In this document: piece by piece, positions 54,728-63,691 of the stretch
How positions within the stretch are numbered: position 1 is the stretch's first letter
How the letters are laid out: the number at the start of each line of letters is the position of its first letter
Position numbers and translations under genes: made by a program
The notes under the pieces: model-generated
Told to the model about the DNA's origin: nothing
Database searches by the model: none
What the model saw: only the letters and a program-made list of their open reading frames with translations
Assembly: GCA_017936885.1 (NCBI GenBank)
Contig: JAGBEO010000005.1
Coordinates: 186,001-250,000 of the forward strand
Reading direction: 5' to 3'
Origin: Lachnospiraceae bacterium
Lineage (GTDB): Bacteria; Bacillota; Clostridia; Lachnospirales; Lachnospiraceae
DNA length: 64,000 nt

Positions 54728-55093
54728 TCACCTTTTATGTTCAAAATTTTTTCCTATGGTATCATTATAATGCTTCTTTATCAGATTGCAAGCAAATTTA
54801 TGTATAATACCATTTAGCCCATCTTTGGGTATTCGCTTCAATTCAGAAAATCCAAATAAAGCCAGTACCCACAGCATACACTCTAATAAAGTATCACCTG
54901 CAAAGTACACGGGTCTCGCCAACCTAGCAAGTTCCTTGCTAAACAGGTTGTCTCGCCCTTGACGCTCCAAAAAGTATGGAGCTATCAGGTAAAATGTGCA
55001 GCTTGCTGCACATTTTAGCTTGGGGACCAGCAACCTGATGCGGGACATTCCAGAAAACAATAACCTCCACTGGAGCTTATTGTCTTCTTTCAT
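54728..55093 (-). CDS. Unrecognised ORF (121 aa) within a hairpin-rich segment
   Basis: 121 codons, unusually rich in Leu, Arg, Cys and Phe, starting 'MKEDNKLQWR' and overlapping the regulator's start region. Base composition is more GC-rich than both sides, and the 5' two-thirds coincide with a series of strong hairpins. It may be a real small protein or simply an open frame over a structured RNA or DNA element. I do not recognise a family. Confidence 0.3.
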   Translation of the reverse strand: MKEDNKLQWRLLFSGMSRIRLLVPKLKCAASCTFYLIAPYFLERQGRDNLFSKELARLARPVYFAGDTLLECMLWVLALFGFSELKRIPKDGLNGIIHKFACNLIKKHYNDTIGKNFEHKR

Positions 55094-55106
55094 TCGAGAT
55101 GCGCTC
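54917..55106. other. Array of strong hairpins, possible structured RNA or mobile-element end
   Basis: Five adjacent stems: AACCTAGCAAG...CTTGCTaaacAGGTT (54920-54949), GCTCCA...TGGAGC (54964-54982), ATCAGGT...ACCTGAT enclosing AAAATGTGCAGC-GCTGCACATTTT (54984-55039), CAATAAcCTCC...GGAGcTTATTG (55058-55082) and CGAG...CTCG (55095-55107). A direct repeat of GGCGAGAC (minus strand) flanks the first. No known class was recognised. Confidence 0.5.
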
Positions 55107-55321
55107 GACCCGTTGGGCTATAAAATTTAATCTTTGGCTATATTTAAAGTTTTCTTTCCCTATACAATAGATTGATTTTTGAATCATTTTTGAGCATCTT
55201 ATGACAGCTTATTTCATTGTTTGCTATATTGTTTCATTTATTGAAATATAGTTTCATAAATTATTATAATATTGCATTTTATGCTCAATTTTTCAAAAAG
55301 CGAATACCCACAATTTATGCT

Positions 55322-55350
55322 AAAAAAGCAAACAGAATTGCTCTGCTTGC
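55322..55350 (-). terminator. Terminator after the coiled-coil gene
   Basis: GCAAGCAGA...TCTGTTTGC stem and six T on the minus strand, about 10 bases after the stop. Confidence 0.75.
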
Positions 55351-55360
55351 TTATTATTTT

Positions 55361-55783
55361 CTATTTCATCAATGCTTCAAACATTTCATCATATCTTTTC
55401 AGACTTTCTGCATCAAGCTGAATGATATTATCTTTGATTCCTTCCTGCTCTCTTTTCTGTTTGGAAGCAGAGGACAGAATATATCTGTTAAGAATATCCT
55501 GCTGATTGTCCAACAGTTTTTTTAATTCATCCATTTCCATTTTCAAAGTATCTACTTCTTCTTTATGATCTTCATTCAGTATATCAATACTCTTATTTGC
55601 TTCTTTATACTGATACAGATTGTTTACCATATCTAAAAGTGTCTGCAGATAGTATTTCAGCATAGCGGGTTCACTCTCAATATTTATGAGCATATCTTCC
55701 ACACTCGGCAAGTTGTAACCAATTCTTGCAGGAATATTTGCTCCTGCAATCTTCTTATTGATAGCTTCTATGGTATCTCTCAT
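55361..55783 (-). CDS. Coiled-coil protein of unknown function
   Basis: About 140 residues from the ATG used; the frame stays open upstream to a TTG. The C-terminal two-thirds is a heptad-rich coiled coil ('DTLKMEMDELKKLLDNQQDIL'). No good ribosome site is seen at any of the possible starts, so the 5' end may be missing. It is head-to-head with the next gene, with almost no room for a promoter. Not recognised. Confidence 0.5.
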   Translation of the reverse strand: MRDTIEAINKKIAGANIPARIGYNLPSVEDMLINIESEPAMLKYYLQTLLDMVNNLYQYKEANKSIDILNEDHKEEVDTLKMEMDELKKLLDNQQDILNRYILSSASKQKREQEGIKDNIIQLDAESLKRYDEMFEALMK

Positions 55784-55798
55784 TTGGTATTTCCATAT

Positions 55799-56383
55799 AT
55801 GTGCCTTGATACCTGTACCCATAAAGTAGATGCATTGCAAAACAGTTTTACAAATGCAGTCGTAAATCTTGTCAAAGCGAGGGAAAAGTTTTATTACTAT
55901 ATCAATTATGATCTTGTGGGTTACGACACAGAAACCTTAAATAAAACCTTAAAGCAAAAGAAAACCAATAAAGAACGTTTTGATATGCTGAGAGGGATTA
56001 CCGACAATATATTTACCACACTCCAAAATGATAGCACTGTAAATTTTAGGGATTTCTTCATCATCAAAGATAACAGAAGAGTTACATTTACCTCATACTT
56101 GGTAGCAAAAGGGCTGACAGGTAACTCATGGTTTGATTATAAGAAAGCAACTAAGAAGAAATTTGTAAAGGAAAGACATTTTTATTTACAGATGGCATTC
56201 TTTTTAGGCTTGCCAACCTCCAACGAAATAGAGAAGTTCCTGAATTTCAACGGATATACCATAAAAAGCCCATTTAAATTGTTTCCAAATACAGATATTT
56301 ATGATTATGATGTGTGCAGATACATAGATGCAGTAATTGACTATAATCTGATCAATGTGATGCTTGGATATGAATTTATATAA
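55799..56383 (+). CDS. Hypothetical protein, probably lacking its N-terminus
   Basis: About 194 residues, Lys/Phe/Tyr/Asn-rich ('REKFYYYINYDLVGYDTETL', 'KKATKKKFVKERHFYLQMAFFLGLP'). The last part resembles a helical DNA-binding domain used in small mobile-element proteins, but this is a guess. There is no ribosome site before the ATG and the first 15 codons look unrelated to the rest, so a rearrangement has probably removed the real start. A short gap leads to the next gene. Confidence 0.45.
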   Translation: MCLDTCTHKVDALQNSFTNAVVNLVKAREKFYYYINYDLVGYDTETLNKTLKQKKTNKERFDMLRGITDNIFTTLQNDSTVNFRDFFIIKDNRRVTFTSYLVAKGLTGNSWFDYKKATKKKFVKERHFYLQMAFFLGLPTSNEIEKFLNFNGYTIKSPFKLFPNTDIYDYDVCRYIDAVIDYNLINVMLGYEFI

Positions 56384-56397
56384 AAGGGGATTTCTAT

Positions 56398-57057
56398 ATG
56401 TTCAATTGGATGAAAAACCATAAGAAACTGATTGCATTTATTACTTTTATGATAATATTTGGAATACCATTTATAATCCATGTTCTCTTTAAACTTCATT
56501 CAAATATTGATTTCTTTGTTGCAGAATGGACTGCTGGTGAATTATTGAGTTATTATGGCTCAATCCTTGCTTTTCTAGGAACAGTCATTTTAGGTGCTTT
56601 ATCCTTATACCAAAACCAGATAATCAAACAGGAATCAGATAAGAGGACTGCACTGCTTGAACAGCGGGAACGTGAAAGCAATATGCCAAGATTCAAACTA
56701 AGGTATAATGGTAATCAAGGAAACCTACAAAAAATGCAATTGGAAATAGAAAATATTTCAGAAAACATCGCAAATGATATTGTACTATATGATGTAAAAA
56801 TTTTCTCAGCAAAAAAGGAAATTTTATGGAACAAAAAATCAGCCATTCATCTCGATACAATTCAAGCAAATAATAAAATCAGTATATATTTAGGCAATCC
56901 AGCTTTAACTGAGAATAATTGCTGTTTTAACATGAAAATGAAATGTAATGATAAATATGGTGATATGCACTCATATAAAATATGGGCTTTCTGTGAGACA
57001 ATTTCATGTACACCGCACTTTCAAATTGAAGAAATCAAAAATACTGAAACTCCCTGA
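56398..57057 (+). CDS. Two-helix membrane protein of unknown function
   Basis: 219 residues. Two membrane helices (about 9-31 and 50-70) followed by a coiled segment ('QESDKRTALLEQRERESN') and a soluble beta-rich domain. AGGGGA precedes the ATG. Membrane-anchored proteins of this shape are frequent beside restriction systems; no activity can be named. It is the last gene of the island. Confidence 0.65.
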   Translation: MFNWMKNHKKLIAFITFMIIFGIPFIIHVLFKLHSNIDFFVAEWTAGELLSYYGSILAFLGTVILGALSLYQNQIIKQESDKRTALLEQRERESNMPRFKLRYNGNQGNLQKMQLEIENISENIANDIVLYDVKIFSAKKEILWNKKSAIHLDTIQANNKISIYLGNPALTENNCCFNMKMKCNDKYGDMHSYKIWAFCETISCTPHFQIEEIKNTETP

Positions 57058-57078
57058 ACCTTGCCATTCAGGGAGTTT
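57047..57078. terminator. Bidirectional hairpin between island and RlmCD-like gene
   Basis: AAACTCCCTGAA...TTCAGGGAGTTT (12 bp, 8-base loop) between convergent genes. Confidence 0.7.
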
Positions 57079-57083
57079 GCTAT

Positions 57084-58922
57084 TTACTCTTTATTTATCA
57101 TACCAAAATATTCCAGTGCTTCTCTAATCATCCTCTCTTTCTCTGGTGGACAGGTGGGAACTTTGTTTCCCTCTGTCTTGGGTTTATTGAAGTTTTCGCC
57201 TACTTCCAAGCCACACTTTTTCTTGATTTGTGCTATATACAAGTGAGAAATTTTCGCCTGATAATGCTCCCATACATAATCCTTAATTTCCTGATAGGTT
57301 GCTGTGCCTATACACTCCCGCCTATCTGCCTCATTTAGATCAATTTCTATCTCAATCTTAGTGGATTTGCCACTTGATTTTTTACGCGACAAAAGGACGC
57401 ATGTTTCCACATTCGCAGTCCAAGGGAACTGATCCACCGCCACAGCCCTGTCCACCCGGTAACCACGCTCCAAAAACACCTCCAAATCCCTGACAAGACT
57501 CGTAGGCTTACAAGAAATATACAAAATATGATCCACCCCATATTGGATAATCTTATCCAATGCCTTAGGATGAATCCCATCCCGTGGCGGGTCTAAGATA
57601 ATAATATCCGGCTTTTCCTCTATGGTATCCAACACTTTCAATACATCCCCTGCAATAAACTTACAGTTATGTAAACCGTTCAACTCCGTATTCTTCTTCG
57701 CAGCCTCTACCGCCTCTTCCACGATCTCCACGCCAATTACCTTCTTCGCCACAGGCGCCATCAACTGGGCAATCGTTCCGGTTCCGCTGTAAAGATCAAA
57801 AACCACCTTCCCCTGTACCTTCTCTCCCAGTGCCACACTGCCCGCCGTTGGCACGCATTCTTCCTCTGACATCCTATCTTCCGCCACTGTGCTTCCTGCC
57901 TCTGCGGACGTCTTGATGAAATCCATAATATACTCTCTGGCTGTCTGATACAGCACTTCAGCGCCTCGGCTATTCGTCTGGAAAAAGGAAAACTGGGAAA
58001 TTTTAAATTTCAGTCCCAACAATTCCTCATAGAAATAATCCTGTCCATACAAAAGATCAGTCTCATCACTTCGTACCACATCTGCAACAGAATCATTTTT
58101 CGTGTGCAAAATTCCTACAATTTTACCGTCCAGAGACAAACTTAACAGTTCCCTCTTCATACCGTCTAAAATCTGTTCCTCCGATATCGGCTCTTTTGTG
58201 GTCTGTTCCGCAACATTTTCTACATCCTTCCCGCACTTCCCCGGAATCTGTGTTGTCGTCACAAGCGCAATCAATATTTCCCCCGTTTTCGCTGCTTTGC
58301 GCACCAAAAGATGCCGCAGATACCCCACATGACGCAGTCGGTGATAGAAACTGACCATAACACCCTGCTCCTGCAAAGAAGCAAAATACTCTCTGACGCA
58401 GCGCAGAATCTTACGGTAATCCTCATCCACAATCTGACAGTCCGTCACGGACACCACATCATAGAAACTGCCCCGTTTATGCATTCCCAGTGAAAGCGGC
58501 CCGTCCTTGACCTCATCACCAAAGGAAAATTCCATCTTATTACGGTAACCAAAGCAGACCGGGCTTGCCTTAATCCCTTCAAACTGATAGCTTTCCTGCC
58601 TGCACAGCACAGAATCCAACAGTCTCTTTACCTGCTCTTCCTTGATTCGAAGCTGTTCCTTGTAAGGTAAAGAAAGATAGGTACAGCCGCCGCAGATGCC
58701 GAAATGCGGACATGGGCTTTTGCACTCTAAAAGAGAAGGTTCTGTCACTTCCAGCAGCCTCCCTTCCGCTTTTCCCTTCCTTACTTTATTCACCGAACAT
58801 TTCACTTTCTGCCCCGGCAGAGCATTCTTCACAACACAGGTTCCTTCCTCAGACACTACGATCCCTTTGTTTGGGAAATCCACCCGCTGTACGATTCCTT
58901 CTATCATCTGGCCTTTTTTCAT
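57084..58922 (-). CDS. rlmCD: 23S rRNA (uracil-C5)-methyltransferase, RlmCD/RumA type, with C-terminal extension
   Basis: 612 residues against the usual 450-480. TRAM domain (1-58), iron-sulfur cysteines C67, C71, C77, C80 ('CGGC'), SAM motif 'FDLYSGTGT', 'DPPRDG' and the catalytic Cys in 'ISCKPTSLVRDL'. The family normally ends near 'ETCVLLSRK'; here about 95 further residues follow, with a small helical domain ('YQEIKDYVWEHYQ', 'IAQIKKKCGLEV'). A 35-residue acidic linker before the SAM motif is also extra. The extension is more AT-rich than the rest and directly faces the island. It methylates U747 or U1939 of 23S rRNA or both. Confidence 0.9.
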   Translation of the reverse strand: MKKGQMIEGIVQRVDFPNKGIVVSEEGTCVVKNALPGQKVKCSVNKVRKGKAEGRLLEVTEPSLLECKSPCPHFGICGGCTYLSLPYKEQLRIKEEQVKRLLDSVLCRQESYQFEGIKASPVCFGYRNKMEFSFGDEVKDGPLSLGMHKRGSFYDVVSVTDCQIVDEDYRKILRCVREYFASLQEQGVMVSFYHRLRHVGYLRHLLVRKAAKTGEILIALVTTTQIPGKCGKDVENVAEQTTKEPISEEQILDGMKRELLSLSLDGKIVGILHTKNDSVADVVRSDETDLLYGQDYFYEELLGLKFKISQFSFFQTNSRGAEVLYQTAREYIMDFIKTSAEAGSTVAEDRMSEEECVPTAGSVALGEKVQGKVVFDLYSGTGTIAQLMAPVAKKVIGVEIVEEAVEAAKKNTELNGLHNCKFIAGDVLKVLDTIEEKPDIIILDPPRDGIHPKALDKIIQYGVDHILYISCKPTSLVRDLEVFLERGYRVDRAVAVDQFPWTANVETCVLLSRKKSSGKSTKIEIEIDLNEADRRECIGTATYQEIKDYVWEHYQAKISHLYIAQIKKKCGLEVGENFNKPKTEGNKVPTCPPEKERMIREALEYFGMINKE

Positions 58923-58969
58923 AATCCCTCCATGCCCGGCATCTCTTGCCGCCGATAAATTCTTTTCTC

Positions 58970-59003
58970 AAAAAAAGCGGGATGCATCATACACATCCCG
59001 CTT
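58970..59003 (-). terminator. Terminator after the small membrane protein gene
   Basis: AAGCGGGATG...CATCCCGCTT with a 9-base loop, followed by a T run on the minus strand. Confidence 0.85.
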
Positions 59004-59059
59004 CTGCTTTGTAAAACATTCTGTTCCCAATACTCATTTTGGCCGGAATCTTTCTTCCG

Positions 59060-59332
59060 TTATTCTGCACTGTCCTCGTCTTCTTCATCCTCAAAGAAAT
59101 CATCATCAAAGTCATCGTCAAAATCATCTTCGAAATCTTCCAGATAATCCGGAGTCAGGTAACGGTATACTGCATAAGCGATAGCAGCTACTGCCGCAAT
59201 AGCACCGATTACCGCAAATACCCACAACAGTTTATTGCACTTCTCTTCCTCTTTCTTTCTGCCGAGAAGTTCATTCACTCCCGCATTATCCATGATCTCA
59301 TCCAATTTATTTAAAATCTCTGTTTTGCTCAT
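59060..59332 (-). CDS. Small single-helix membrane protein with acidic tail
   Basis: 90 residues. A soluble N-terminus ('KTEILNKLDEIMDNAGVNELLG'), one membrane helix (about 36-60) and a C-terminal tail made almost only of Asp, Glu and Phe. The ATG follows AGAGGG; an in-frame GTG lies one codon earlier. It resembles small DUF4366-like proteins of Clostridia, but the link is weak. Confidence 0.65.
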   Translation of the reverse strand: MSKTEILNKLDEIMDNAGVNELLGRKKEEEKCNKLLWVFAVIGAIAAVAAIAYAVYRYLTPDYLEDFEDDFDDDFDDDFFEDEEDEDSAE

Positions 59333-59451
59333 CACAATACCCTCTCTTTCTTTTCATTTCCGTATCCAAGCATTTTCTGTTTCATTATTTATATAATATA
59401 CCACTTCTCCGCTTTTTTTACTATATTTTCTGATAAATTTTCTATAAAATC

Positions 59452-59973
59452 TTACAGTCTGACCGCCATCCGGCTCCCTAATTCCATTCCCTCCGGCGTA
59501 ACCAAGATCAGCTTTTGTTTCAAAAACGGATTAAGCGCTGATAAAGCCGCCTCTCTATCTTCTATGCGATGCTCTATTTTTGTATCCGGTGTCAGCAACA
59601 GGATCAGCTTACTTCTGGCATGAAATACTTTCAGATAGTTCAAGATCTTCTCCACAGGCTTTGCACTTGCTTCTTCTGCCTTATAAGTTTCAAAATAAGT
59701 TCCCATCTGCAGATAAGCTGACGCCACCGTTTCTGTCTGTACCTCCTCCGTCCGCCATGTCACCACATTGAGACGGATATTGCGGAAGACTTCGCTTTGT
59801 CTTTTACAGGAAGTAATGATATCCGCACACAAGGTCTGGATCTGCTCTTTCTCATATGCACAGTCTATCACCATCGCCATTTCCAGAATACCGCCCCGAT
59901 AGTTTCCCTGTACGTGGAGCACATGCTCAATCAGATGATGCAACTGCAGATTCTGTACCGGAGTCAGTGCCAT
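59452..59973 (-). CDS. Conserved hypothetical protein next to pcrA
   Basis: 173 residues, soluble. 'GGILEMAMVIDCAYEKEQIQTLC' and 'KLILLLTPDTKIEH' suggest an alpha/beta fold, perhaps von Willebrand-type, but no metal motif can be shown. It follows pcrA by 49 bases on the same strand and may be co-transcribed. Not recognised. Confidence 0.6.
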   Translation of the reverse strand: MALTPVQNLQLHHLIEHVLHVQGNYRGGILEMAMVIDCAYEKEQIQTLCADIITSCKRQSEVFRNIRLNVVTWRTEEVQTETVASAYLQMGTYFETYKAEEASAKPVEKILNYLKVFHARSKLILLLTPDTKIEHRIEDREAALSALNPFLKQKLILVTPEGMELGSRMAVRL

Positions 59974-60022
59974 TGTCCTGCCCCTTTTCCTAACACTTTC
60001 AAACTAAGTAACTTCATATCTT

Positions 60023-62554
60023 TCACACTTTCCTAAGCTTCGCAAAACCGGCATACATAATCTTCTGCCCCATTTCGTCGAAAACCACTGTTACCTGCGA
60101 ATCCCGCGGTCCCGGCTCAATCTTCATAACAGTGCCTTCGCCATAGCGCATATGCCGTACTCTGTCACCCACATCATATCCGAGACTTCTGTTCCCTGCC
60201 GGTTGGATAGATACCGCGCCGATTCCCTGTGCCGCCTTGGTGATATAGGGCTGATTCTCCAGTGCGGTACGCTTCGGTCTGACCACTGCCTTAGGCTTCG
60301 GTTTATCAAAAACCGTATCCGCATTCTTCCCGAATCTGCTCTGATAGGTGCCTGCTGCTCCTGCTCTGCTGTAACCCGGCTCCGGTTCTTTCAAATTTGC
60401 CGTCGCCGCATAGCTGTCCGCCTGTCTGCTGTAAGCGCTCTCCTGTATCGTGGCGGCATAATCGTCTTTGCTCCTGCGGAAACCGCCTGTCTGCACCTGA
60501 CTATCGTCTGTGCCCTGATCCAAACCGTAACCGTTCCTGCCAGACATTCCGAACGGCTTCGCCTTGAAATGACTTCTCTCATAGGAATCATCGTCATAAT
60601 CATCATAATCCCTGCGCTTTGGCTCCGGCAGCTTATGATCTAACAAAAGCGGCGGGATTTCTTTCACGAAACGGCTGACCGGATTGTACTGTGTCTCACC
60701 GCGTATCATGCGCGATCTGGCACATGTTATGGTCAGATCATCTTTGGCTCTGGTAATCCCCACATAGGCAAGCCTCCGCTCCTCTTCGATTTCCATCGGA
60801 TCGTCTGATGTAATGGTCATATAGCTTGGGAAAACGCCATCCTCTAATCCGGCAAGATAGACATGGGGAAACTCTAATCCCTTTGCACTATGCAATGTCA
60901 TCAGCAATACTTTGTTGTTGTCCCCGTCAACCTGATCAATATCCGCCACAAGAGCCACTTCTTCCAAAAATCCGCTTAAGGTCACTTCATCATGGGTCTC
61001 CTCATAGGATACTACTTTACTGATAAATTCATCGATATTTTCAATTCTGTCCTCGGCATCATCCTCATTGGAAGCTTCCAGTTCCTTCACATATCCTGTG
61101 GTCTCCAGAATATCCTTGACCAGTTCTTCCAGACTGAAAAATTCCATCTTGCTCCGAAATGCCTGCATCATATTCACAAAAGGCTGGAGTTTGGACGCGC
61201 TTCTTCCAATCGTCATAATCTGATCCGATTCCCGCAGCGCATCATAGAAACTGATACCTCTGGCATCCGCATATTCCTGTACCCGCACAATCGTGGTGGC
61301 ACCGATCCCCCGTTTGGGTACGTTAATGATTCGTTTCACCGCCACATCGTCCCGGCCGTTATCAATTGTTTTCAAATAAGCGAGAATATCTTTAATTTCT
61401 TTTCTGGCATAAAAGTTTACACCCCCGACCACGTTATAGGGGATGCCTTTCATAATAAAACGCTCTTCCAGCATACGGGACTGGGCATTGGTACGGTAAA
61501 GCACCGCGCAGTTTCCGTATTCTGCAACACCCTCTCTGTTTTTACTGCGCACATCCTCTGCAATATATTCCGCCTCGTCATAAGCTGTATCAAACTGTTT
61601 GAAATGCAGCAGGCTGCCGTCCTTTTTCTCTGTCCAGAGAGCCTTGTCTTTCCGTCCTACGTTATGCTTGATCACCGCATTGGCGGCATCTAACACATTC
61701 TGGGTAGAGCGGTAATTCTGCTCTAACTTAATAACACAGGCTTCCGGATACACCTTTTCAAAATCCAGAATATTGCGGATATTCGCACCACGGAATTTGT
61801 AAATCGACTGGTCATCGTCACCTACCACACACAAATTCCTATACTTGGCGGCCAACAGCCGAATTAATTCAAACTGTGCCGTATTCGTGTCCTGATACTC
61901 ATCCACCATAATATAACGGAACCGTTCCTGATAAGAATTAAGCACCTCAGGACAGTTTTTAAATAATTCCACCGTCTTGACAATCAAATCATCGAAATCC
62001 AGGGCATTATTTTTACGCAGTACCGCCTGATATTCCTTGTAGGCTTTGGCAATCCTGCTGCCGTTATAATCTCCCATATTCTGCATCTCGTACTCAAGCG
62101 GGGAGATCAGTTCATCTTTTGCGGAAGAAATAGCGCCGAGAATAGTCCGCTCCTTTAACATCTTCGTATCAATCTGCAGCTTCTTACAGACTTCCTTCAT
62201 AATACCTTTAGAGTCATCCGTATCATAAATCGTGAAATTATTATCAAACCCAAGTCTGTCAATATACCTGCGCAAAATCCGCACACAGGTGGAGTGGAAG
62301 GTTGCTACCCATATCTGCTCAGAGCCGTAGCCGATCAACTGATTGACACGCTCCCGCATCTCCCCTGCTGCCTTGTTGGTAAAGGTGATCGCCATGATGT
62401 TATAAGGCGCCACTCCGTCTTCCATCAGATAAGCAATACGATGGGTCAGAGCACGAGTCTTACCACTTCCTGCACCTGCCAGTACCAGTACCGGCCCCTG
62501 GGTGGTAAAAACCGCTTTTTTCTGTTCTTCATTCAATGTATCATAAATACTCAT
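60023..62554 (-). CDS. pcrA: ATP-dependent DNA helicase PcrA (UvrD/Rep family)
   Basis: 843 residues. Motif I 'LAGAGSGKTRALTHRIAYL', Ia 'AITFTNKAAGEM', II 'VDEYQDTN', III 'VGDDDQSIYKFRGA', IV 'EQNYRSTQNVL', V 'TLHSAKGLEFPHV' and VI 'RRLAYVGITRAK' are all present. The C-terminal Tudor-like end ('VGDRVRHMRYGEGTV') is typical of PcrA. It acts in replication restart, repair and removal of RecA. A disordered, Tyr/Ser-rich linker of about 120 residues precedes the end. Confidence 0.96.
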   Translation of the reverse strand: MSIYDTLNEEQKKAVFTTQGPVLVLAGAGSGKTRALTHRIAYLMEDGVAPYNIMAITFTNKAAGEMRERVNQLIGYGSEQIWVATFHSTCVRILRRYIDRLGFDNNFTIYDTDDSKGIMKEVCKKLQIDTKMLKERTILGAISSAKDELISPLEYEMQNMGDYNGSRIAKAYKEYQAVLRKNNALDFDDLIVKTVELFKNCPEVLNSYQERFRYIMVDEYQDTNTAQFELIRLLAAKYRNLCVVGDDDQSIYKFRGANIRNILDFEKVYPEACVIKLEQNYRSTQNVLDAANAVIKHNVGRKDKALWTEKKDGSLLHFKQFDTAYDEAEYIAEDVRSKNREGVAEYGNCAVLYRTNAQSRMLEERFIMKGIPYNVVGGVNFYARKEIKDILAYLKTIDNGRDDVAVKRIINVPKRGIGATTIVRVQEYADARGISFYDALRESDQIMTIGRSASKLQPFVNMMQAFRSKMEFFSLEELVKDILETTGYVKELEASNEDDAEDRIENIDEFISKVVSYEETHDEVTLSGFLEEVALVADIDQVDGDNNKVLLMTLHSAKGLEFPHVYLAGLEDGVFPSYMTITSDDPMEIEEERRLAYVGITRAKDDLTITCARSRMIRGETQYNPVSRFVKEIPPLLLDHKLPEPKRRDYDDYDDDSYERSHFKAKPFGMSGRNGYGLDQGTDDSQVQTGGFRRSKDDYAATIQESAYSRQADSYAATANLKEPEPGYSRAGAAGTYQSRFGKNADTVFDKPKPKAVVRPKRTALENQPYITKAAQGIGAVSIQPAGNRSLGYDVGDRVRHMRYGEGTVMKIEPGPRDSQVTVVFDEMGQKIMYAGFAKLRKV

Positions 62555-62647
62555 CTGACTTTCCTCTGTATCCTGTAAATTAAATTTTTAACCATTCAGA
62601 AACATACAGAACTTTCATTTGCAATACTTCCCTATAGTTCTGAATCA

Positions 62648-63604
62648 TTAAAATAATTGATTTCCGCAATTTCCGCAGAATTTCATACCGTTCGTGGGCG
62701 TACCGCAGTTCGGGCAGAACTTCGGTCCTGCACTGTTTGCCGGCTGTGTCGCACCCGTGCCGCTTCCATTCATCTGATTTACCATCTGCTGTCCTAATGC
62801 CATACCCATCTGCAGTCCTACCATATCGGAAGCAATACCGCTGCCTGTGCGTCCTTTGCTCATGCCGTCTGCCGCCGCCATCTGGGTGTATCTGTTCATA
62901 TCACCCACCATAGACTGGGCCGCCGCCTTCTCCTGCATCCGCTTGATTTCTTCCGGATAGGAGAAGCTCTCAATGGTAAAATCAGTAATGCCGATGCCAA
63001 TCTTGCGCATATCCATGTCCAAATCTGACTCAATGCCCTTGGCAATATTTCTGGCATCTGCCTGCAGATTGAACATATCCCTGCCTTCTTTGCTGATCCA
63101 GCTCATCAAAAGCTGGTCTAAGCTTGCGATAATACGCTCTTTTACATCCTCCACGGTATACATCTGACGAATACCCGCCAGTTTATCAATCACCACATCA
63201 TGCTCTACAATCTTACAATTGAACGTACCGAATGCCCGGATCGGCATACCGCCCGGCAGCCCCGGCGCAGGTAAGTTAATGGCATTCTTGGTACCCCATT
63301 TGACAAGCATCTCCTTCGTATTAATAAAAAGCACTTCCGCACGCAGCGGCGTGTTAAATCCGAATTTAAAGCTCTTTAGGGTAGTTAAAAAAGGAATAAT
63401 CTGCGACTCAATATCGTAGTTTCCCTCATCTTCGAAAATACCTTCTACCACACCGTTATATAAGAAAATGGCATCCTGTCCCGGTCTGATAATCAGCTTA
63501 GAGCCTTTCTTAATTTCCTGATTCTGCCACTTATAGAACAGAACTCCTTCCCTAGTCTCGTTCCATTCCACTACATTGGAAAACTGATTTGAAAAGAAAC
63601 CCAT
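62648..63604 (-). CDS. SPFH-domain protein with C-terminal zinc ribbon, YdjI-like
   Basis: 318 residues. An SPFH/band-7-like domain without a membrane helix (about 20-240), a Met/Gln/Gly-rich stretch, and a zinc ribbon at the end (C-P-N-C-G...C-G-N-C-G). This is the layout of YdjI, which is brought to the membrane by YdjG and YdjH and recruits PspA. It follows the pspA-like gene by about 90 bases, while ydjG- and ydjH-like genes are about 37 kb away. Confidence 0.85.
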   Translation of the reverse strand: MGFFSNQFSNVVEWNETREGVLFYKWQNQEIKKGSKLIIRPGQDAIFLYNGVVEGIFEDEGNYDIESQIIPFLTTLKSFKFGFNTPLRAEVLFINTKEMLVKWGTKNAINLPAPGLPGGMPIRAFGTFNCKIVEHDVVIDKLAGIRQMYTVEDVKERIIASLDQLLMSWISKEGRDMFNLQADARNIAKGIESDLDMDMRKIGIGITDFTIESFSYPEEIKRMQEKAAAQSMVGDMNRYTQMAAADGMSKGRTGSGIASDMVGLQMGMALGQQMVNQMNGSGTGATQPANSAGPKFCPNCGTPTNGMKFCGNCGNQLF

Positions 63605-63691
63605 TTATCCAACCATACCTTTCCGAATAAACCCCTGATTTTCTTATATGCGAACCAAATCTGCAGCATACCGGAAAATCTGTCCATCCTG

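Noticed and set aside
54880-55110. Group II intron, retron or attC array in the hairpin-rich segment
   Set aside because: No reverse transcriptase or integron integrase is near, and no domain V-like or core-site motif could be found.
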